64,000 nucleotides of DNA, taken from contig JXTC01000752.1 in assembly GCA_002914845.1 (NCBI GenBank), positions 27,680 to 91,679 on the forward strand. Direction: 5' to 3'. Shown in pieces: positions 57,800 through 64,000 of the stretch (the stretch's first letter is position 1; every line of letters starts with the position of its first letter). The notes under the pieces were generated by a model. The model was not told where the DNA came from, searched no databases, and saw nothing but the letters and a program-made list of their open reading frames with translations. The stretch is from Trema orientale. Its lineage: Eukaryota; Streptophyta; Magnoliopsida; Rosales; Cannabaceae. Made by a program: the position numbers and the translations under genes.

Positions 57800-59420
57800 A
57801 AACAAAAACATATTATAAAAATACCACCTTTTAAACTAGTAACTAGTAACTGGTAACTCGTAAATAACTAGTAACCAAATGTCTTTAATTTTTTTTAAAA
57901 AAAAGAGATAAGAAGATAGAAATAAGAAAAATAATAAAAAATACAAAAAAGAGATTAAGAAAAAAAGAGAAAAAAAAGTGTTATTATTGGTTTTTGGTAA
58001 CAACAACTAATTTCAAACACTAGTAATTAGTAACTATTTTAAAAAATGGCATACCTCTAAAAATAAGTTTAAAAAATGACATTTTTTTAAAAAATGCGGT
58101 GCAAAAATTGGGAAAAAAAAACTAGAGGAAATTTGATTTTTTATGGTAATTTTTCAAAATAAATTGAAAAATCCCAGAATTTAAAGTTGATCTGAAAAAT
58201 CCCAGATTTAATTAAAAAAATATCACTTTTAAAAATATTTCGAAAAATACCACTTTTTATTAATTGATGAGATACTTAAGGTAGCTAGTAGAGTTACCTA
58301 AGGTAACTTGAATAGTTACTTCAAGTAACTGAATTGGTTACCTCGAATACCATTGAAAAATACCAATTTTGAAGAAAAAATAGTATTTTTATAAATATTT
58401 TTTAAAAATATTATTTTTTAACAATACTTTTAAAAAGTGATATTTTCTAAATCAAACCGGGATTTTTTAAAAAAATAAATCCAACTGGGATTTTTCAGAT
58501 TTTGGTACTTTGGGCCTAGATTTTTGTAATAAGCCCTATAAAATCAAGGGTTTCTATCATTTTTACCTATAAAAAACTAAAATAATTACAAAAATACGGA
58601 ACCCATGGTTTTTTCAAATTTTCGTACGATTTTTATTAGAAAAATGTCACTTTTTAAAAAATATTTAGAAAAATATCATTTTTTAAAATAGTTACTGGTT
58701 ACCGATGTCTGGAAACTTGTTATTGGTTACTAGTTACCAGTTATATACCAGTTATAAATACTTTTGGTTACTAGAAACTGGTTACCAGAAACTAGTTACT
58801 ATTTTAAAAAATGGCATTTTTCTAAATAGTTTTTAAAAAATAGTATTTGTCTAATAAAAACTGTACCGCACCTTAAAAAAACTTAAACCACCGTATTTTT
58901 CAAAATCTTTTCTAAATTACCGTATAATGTCTAATTTCCTCTAAAATCAATCGTACTTTTCAAAATCTTTTCAAAAAAGGCCGTGTATGGCCTAATTTCC
59001 TTCATATTTGATGTATACGTATATTAGGTTGCGATGTGATGGGCCTAATATTTATGTAATGGATTGAAGAAATATGACTTTATATTGTACTATTTCAAAA
59101 AACTGAAAAGTCCCTAATTTCAAAGTTCTTTGAATATCACTTTTTACCAATTAATAAGATATTTGAGATAATCAATCAAGTTACTTAAAATAATAAACAA
59201 GTTAGCCCAAGAAATCTGACTGTTTGCCTTGAATGTTTTTGAAAAGTACCAACTTTGATGAAGTGGTATTTTTCCAAATAGTTTTAAAAGTATTATATTA
59301 CTATACACACTTCAAAAACTGATATTTTGAAAAATTAATCCTGATTTTTCAAGAAGTTCAGCCGATCCAGAATTTTTCAATTTTTTGGATTTTGTGCCTA
59401 GATTTTTATAAAAAGTCCTA
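57800..59420. repeat. Cluster of GGTTAC/TAGTAAC-core TIR copies
   Basis: About 57810-58110 and 58590-58980 have short tagtaactagtaac cores with attttaaaaaatggcattttt arms. About 58130-58540 is a full copy (aaatttgattttttatggta to tttttgtaataagccc), and about 59080-59420 is a 5'-shortened copy. None encodes a protein. Confidence 0.65.
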
Positions 59421-60123
59421 ATAAATTTGCACTTTCAATCAACAAGTGAGAATTGCATATAATTTCGGGAAATTAGAGTTTCTTTTTTTTTTTCCAATTT
59501 TATTTCGTTCAAATAAATGTTTGTTTTTCTCTTTTTAGCTAAATAGTTGAGTATATAAATTTTTACATTTGATATATCTACTTATATACAAGTTTTAGTT
59601 AATGTACTAAGTATATTATCAGTTTTTATACAGGATACATCGTATTTTACATTTAGTATATACACTGACCAGTTGTTTTACTACAACATTTAAAAAATTA
59701 TTTACTTAAAATGAACCAAAATTCGGTCCCTTTGCTATAAGATCCTATAAGTTGGGTTAATATCATTTGGGTTCTTATTCTTTACCTGATGCATTTAGTA
59801 GTTCCTCCTTTCTCTATATATATATGAGTAGCTTTTGACTCTCCAAGGAGAGATCATGTGCACTCTACATAACATCTAACAGTCATTTTTAATGCATGTG
59901 TTAAAAAGATCTAAGCTAGTGAAACAAAATGTAAAATTTGGGGAGTTAAAAGCTACAGAACAAAGAAAAAGAGAATGATGCATGACCTAATTAATTCATA
60001 GGATAAAAATTCAGAACCCAGATGATATTATCTCCTTATATAATTTAGTGTATAATTAGTTTGTGGTCCTCAATATCCAAATGTGATAGATGACTTCTAT
60101 GTGAGCCAAAACATGTACCCTAT
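59421..60123. other. No gene; includes a stretch shared with 17482-17512
   Basis: AT-rich DNA. At 60060-60095, agtttgtggtcctcaatatcc then aaatgtgatag matches the left flank of the TIR element at 17512. Confidence 0.5.
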
Positions 60124-60432
60124 TACTACAAGAAACTTCACTTTTAGTCGCAACATTTTGTGATTAGAAGTAAAAAATTCATGACTAAAAGAATGTTATT
60201 ATCATTATGTCGTAATTAAAAAATCCGTGACTAAAAATTTTAATCACAAAAAATACAATTTATTGTGACTAAATATACTTTTAATCACAAACAATTTCAT
60301 TACTATATATAAAAGGTTGTGACTAAAAGTATATTAGTAACAACTTAGGACTAAATGTTATTTTTCAGATGCAAGAAATTTTTAGTTATGACTAAATGTC
60401 ACTTTAAGTCACAAAAAGATCTTGTTGTAGGG
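60124..60432. mobile_element. CACTA-like MITE with TAGTCACAA repeats
   Basis: The left end tactacaagaaacttcac and the inverse of the right end (ctacaacaagatct) agree with the CACTACAAGAAA type. The interior repeats tgtgactaaaagt and its inverse. Related to 46596-46865. Confidence 0.6.
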
Positions 60433-60860
60433 CTGGGTCCCAAGCCCTTGAAGGGCTTGGGCTAGGCTAAGTCCTTCAAGGACCAGGGCCAACCTTAGTC
60501 CATCACAGGCCTGAGCCGGCTTTGGCCTATTAAGAGCTTGGGCTTAGCCTTTAATAAATATTTTAATAAAAATGTCATTTTCTCTTTATATATCATAATT
60601 TTTCTTTAAAATAAGAAACAAAAAAAATCACAAGTATGAATTGGTATACTATACGTCATTTAAAAAAATATCATTTTTCAAAAAAATAAAAATCCAGAAA
60701 ATGCTAGATTTTATATATATAAAAAATACTAATTTTAATTAATTTATTATTTTTTAAAAATAAATTAGCCTTATTCAAGCCCAACATGGCGTGCCCTATA
60801 GGGCTAGGCTTAGGCCCGGACCTGGTCTTTTAGGGCAATTAATTTCGCTCCTAATATGTC
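60433..60860. repeat. GGGCTTGGGCTAGGC-ended inverted element
   Basis: The left has agggcttgggctaggctaag and the right gggctaggcttaggcccgg, an inverted G+C-rich pair around an AT-rich core. No gene. Confidence 0.45.
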
Positions 60861-60922
60861 TAAAAGATGAGTATCAGAGACAATCAAACGTTTAAAATTA
60901 GAAGAAACTACACTACATACCC

Positions 60923-63584
60923 CTTTTTAAAGCTATGTATTAATGAATATCCCACTTTCATTTTATTGACAAAAATATCCATTTTTAAGTTTTAATGATT
61001 ATACTTTAACATTATAACCCTCATGTAAGTTAATTTGACATATTCATGTATATAATTAATTTACCAACATATATTAGTATAAATTTTTAATTTACCACTG
61101 TATATAATTCATTTACAAAAGATATAATTCATTATCATAATATATAATTTATTTATCGGTATAAAGTTTTCATTTACGGTGTTTATAATTTATTTACCAT
61201 AGCATATAATTCATTTACAGGTGTAATTTTTTATTTACCATTGTGAATTTTTTATTTACCGGTGTATATAATTAAATTACTAGTGCAAATATTTCATTTA
61301 CTGGTGCATATGATTCATTTATCATAGCATAAATTCATTTACCACAATATATAATAAATTTATCAGTATATATATAATTAGTTTACCGTTTATTATTAAT
61401 TTAATAGTATGTATATTAATTTACTAGTACATACTACCATTGAATGAGTTCTTGAGTGAGCTCGAATTGTTTCAAGCATCGGCAACAATTGGGTTTGACA
61501 GACTGAACTCGAAGATTCTGAGCTTGATGCACGGACAAATTGATGGGCAAACTAGCGAAACAGGTGGCTTTCGAGGGCAGAACTTCAGTGATCACCCATG
61601 GCTAAAACAAAGAAGGTGAGCTCCAGCGCGGCTCAGACAATCGTCGAGGTGAAAATCACAGCAACAGCAATGAATTATGGCTGCAAAAAGAGGACCTCGA
61701 CCGGAATTTGGAACCTAAGCGAGAATTCCTTAACAGTAGAGGAAATTCTCGCATTCTCACTTCAAAAGATCGAGGCCATGGCTATCAAATATCTGAAAAT
61801 CTAAGCAGAGATGACTTAAGAAGAAGCCCCATTCGACTATTTCAACTGAATCCAAATCCCAACTCAAATCAAACACTTACTCATTAGCATCATCCGTTCC
61901 ATTAGAAGAGTACACAAAATGCTTCAATGCTTCGGAAACCCCAACGATGGCGGTAGGGATTCAACTGAGGGACACAATCAGGTGATATGAGGCAATGAGA
62001 GACCCCATGATATAGATATAAGGCTATGAGGTAAAGAAGATGATTAATTTAAGAGTAATTCAATTAGATTGGATCCTACTTTATTTTTGGAGGGATAAAA
62101 TTGGAATACAGAAAAAGATAACTGAAAAAAAGGGCATTTACATAGATATAAGTAAAAAAAGGCATGGAATGAATCAATAGGCCAGAAAAGGTGCATTTTT
62201 GTACAACTCTCTTTTAAAGCTATGTGTTAATGAATATCCCATTTTCATTTTATTGACAAAAATATCAATTTTTAAGTTTTAATGATTATACTTTACCATT
62301 ATAACCCTCATGTAAGTTAATTTGACATATTCATGTATATAATTAATTTACTAACATATATTGATGTAAATTTTTTATTTACTGGTATATATAATTTATT
62401 TACCAAAGATATAATTCATTATCATAATATATAACTTATTTACCGGTATAAATTTTTTATTTACAGTGTATAAAATTTATTTATCATAGAATATAATTCA
62501 ATTACAGATTTAATTTTTTATTTACTATTATGAATTTTTCATTTACCGGAGTATATAATTTATTTACCGGTGCAAATTTTTTATTTACCGGTGCATATGA
62601 TTCATTTACCATAATATAAAATTAATTTACCAGTGTATATATAATTAGTTTACAGTTCATTATTAATTTTACAGTGTGTACATTTATTTACTAGTACATA
62701 TTACCATTGAATGAGTCCTTGAGTGGGCTCGAATTGTTTCAAGCATCAGCAACAATTGGGTTTGACAGACTGAACTCGAAGATTCTGAGCTTGATGCATA
62801 GATGAATTGATGGGCAAAACAGCCAAACAGGTGGCGTTCGAGGGTATAACTTCAGCGATCATCCACGGATAAAACAAAGTAGGGGAGCTCCAGTGCAGCT
62901 CGGACGATCATCGAGGTTAAAATCATGGCAACAACAATGAATTATGGCTACAAAAAAAGGATTTCGATCGGAATTTGGAAGCGAGAATTCCTTAACAGTA
63001 GAAGAAATTCTCGCATTCTCACTTTAAAAGATAGAGGTCATGGCTATCAAAGATCTGAAAATCTAAGCAAAGATGACCAAAGAAGAAGCCATATTCGACG
63101 TTTTTCACTAAATTGAAACCCCAACTCAAATCAAACACTTACCTATTAGCATCATCGTTCCATTAGAAGAGTACACAAAGAGCTTCAAAGCTTCGAAAAC
63201 TTCAACGATGGCAGTATGGATTCAACTGAGGGACCCAATCAGACGATATGAGGCAATGAGAGGCCCCATGATGTAGAAATGAGGCTATTGGGTAAAGAAG
63301 ATGATTAATTCAAGGGTAATTCAATTGGATTGGATCCTATTTTGTTTTGGGAGGGATAAAATTGGAAGAGAGAAAAAGACAACCGAAAAAAAGGGCATTT
63401 ACATAGATATAAATAAAAAAGGGCATGCAATGAATCAATAGGCCAGGAAAGGTGCATTCTTATACAACTCCTTTTTAAAGCTATGTGTTAATGAATATCC
63501 TATTTTCATTTTATTGACAAAAATATCCATTTTTAAGTTTTAATGATTATACTTTACTATTATAACCCTCATGTAAGTTAATTT
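60923..63584. repeat. 1.27-kb direct repeat, 2.1 copies
   Basis: Unit 1 is 60923-62209, unit 2 is 62210-63470 and a partial third is 63471-63584. Each full unit has an opening block (aaagctatgtrttaatgaat), a 20-bp minisatellite of the type ataattcatttaccggtgta (61040-61440; 62330-62700), a G+C-richer segment (61480-61980; 62740-63240), and a tail (cataggccagaaaaggtgca type). The richer segment carries a short plus-strand frame in each copy (61598-61804; 62925-63116) that shares MNYGCKKRTSTGIW-like text but diverges by frame changes, so it is not a proven gene. Confidence 0.85.
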
Positions 63585-64000
63585 GTGATAATGGAAAAAC
63601 GTTTAGTCATTGGAAATAAACACCCAATACCAAATTAACATTTATAATTTCCTCCTATTAACTAACCTAACAAGTCTAGTAAAACCTAGAATTAACTAGT
63701 AAAGTGGCAAGAAGGGTCGATGATAACTCTATGAAAATAGAGTTATCTTGTGTGTTTTTAGTCTTAGGTTAGTTACTTTAAAAGAATAAGTTGTATGGTT
63801 TAGGTGCTTTTCTTTACTTTATTTTAGTTTTTGGTATTGCTGATGTTTAAGATCTAATCTAGTTAATATCTATTCTATTTCCCTTAGTTTTTAGTAGAAT
63901 TGCTAAAATTTGGTCTTTAGTTTTGCAGAAATTAAAGGGCAGCATCTTGGAAGGGAAGCTGAATTTAAGTCAAAGCTGGAAGCAACTTTGCTGCAGCAAC
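63585..64000. other. No gene recognised
   Basis: AT-rich sequence. At 63725-63755 ataactctatgaaaatagagttat can fold into a hairpin. Nothing coding is supported up to the edge. Confidence 0.4.

Overview
This window is nuclear DNA from a flowering plant, most likely a eudicot. It is AT-rich, carries spliced plant-type F-box/LRR/FBD and F-box-associated genes and DUF4228-type genes with MGN starts, and is packed with plant retrotransposons, MITEs and a tRNA-derived SINE. A 372-base run of N (42738-43109) marks an assembly gap. I cannot name the species. Most of the window is transposon and repeat; only five protein-coding genes look usable.

Layout. 1-2589: the 3' part of a decayed Ty1/copia element running into its 3' LTR. 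2715-5100: minus-strand relics of an autophagy kinase (ATG1-like) gene, with its C-terminal exons in two tandem copies. 7319-8428: an intact F-box-associated gene (minus). 8962-13046: a MULE-like TIR element, then a small MITE split by a 3.29-kb solo LTR with perfect 5-bp target duplications and two internal tandem arrays. 13390-15320: the 5' half of a dead LINE. 15.4-21.9 kb: nested non-autonomous elements, including a SINE with a 17-bp target duplication. 22080-30905: a large inverted duplication carrying two convergent F-box/LRR/FBD genes, with an ETHE1-like pseudogene between them and a LINE in one intron. 32040-37199: a non-coding LTR element (LARD) with a decayed tRNA-Asp primer site. 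37.2-40.7 kb: a dead gypsy-type gag-like gene. 42295-44481: a CACTA-type element built of palindromic ACGTC units and split by another solo LTR. 44955-45266: a short DUF4228-like gene (minus). 47985-50515: a LINE with reverse transcriptase, RNase H and a poly(A) tail. 54303-54953: a DUF4228 (PADRE) gene. 55862-55959: a ubiquitin-protease exon relic. 57.6-60.9 kb: repeats that partly mirror 15.4-17.5 kb. 60923-63584: a 1.27-kb direct repeat in 2.1 copies.

How the genes relate. The two F-box/FBD genes are paralogues made by an inverted duplication that includes promoter and 3' flank; they should encode substrate receptors of SCF ubiquitin ligases, as should the gene at 7319-8428. The two DUF4228-type genes share a likely myristoylated MGN start and a lysine/valine-rich C-terminal block, so they may be distant relatives. 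No operon-like or multi-gene pathway organisation is visible. I found no convincing new molecular system; what stands out is the well-preserved record of insertions (target duplications, empty-site paralogue, nested elements) and a probable splice-site shift in one F-box gene.
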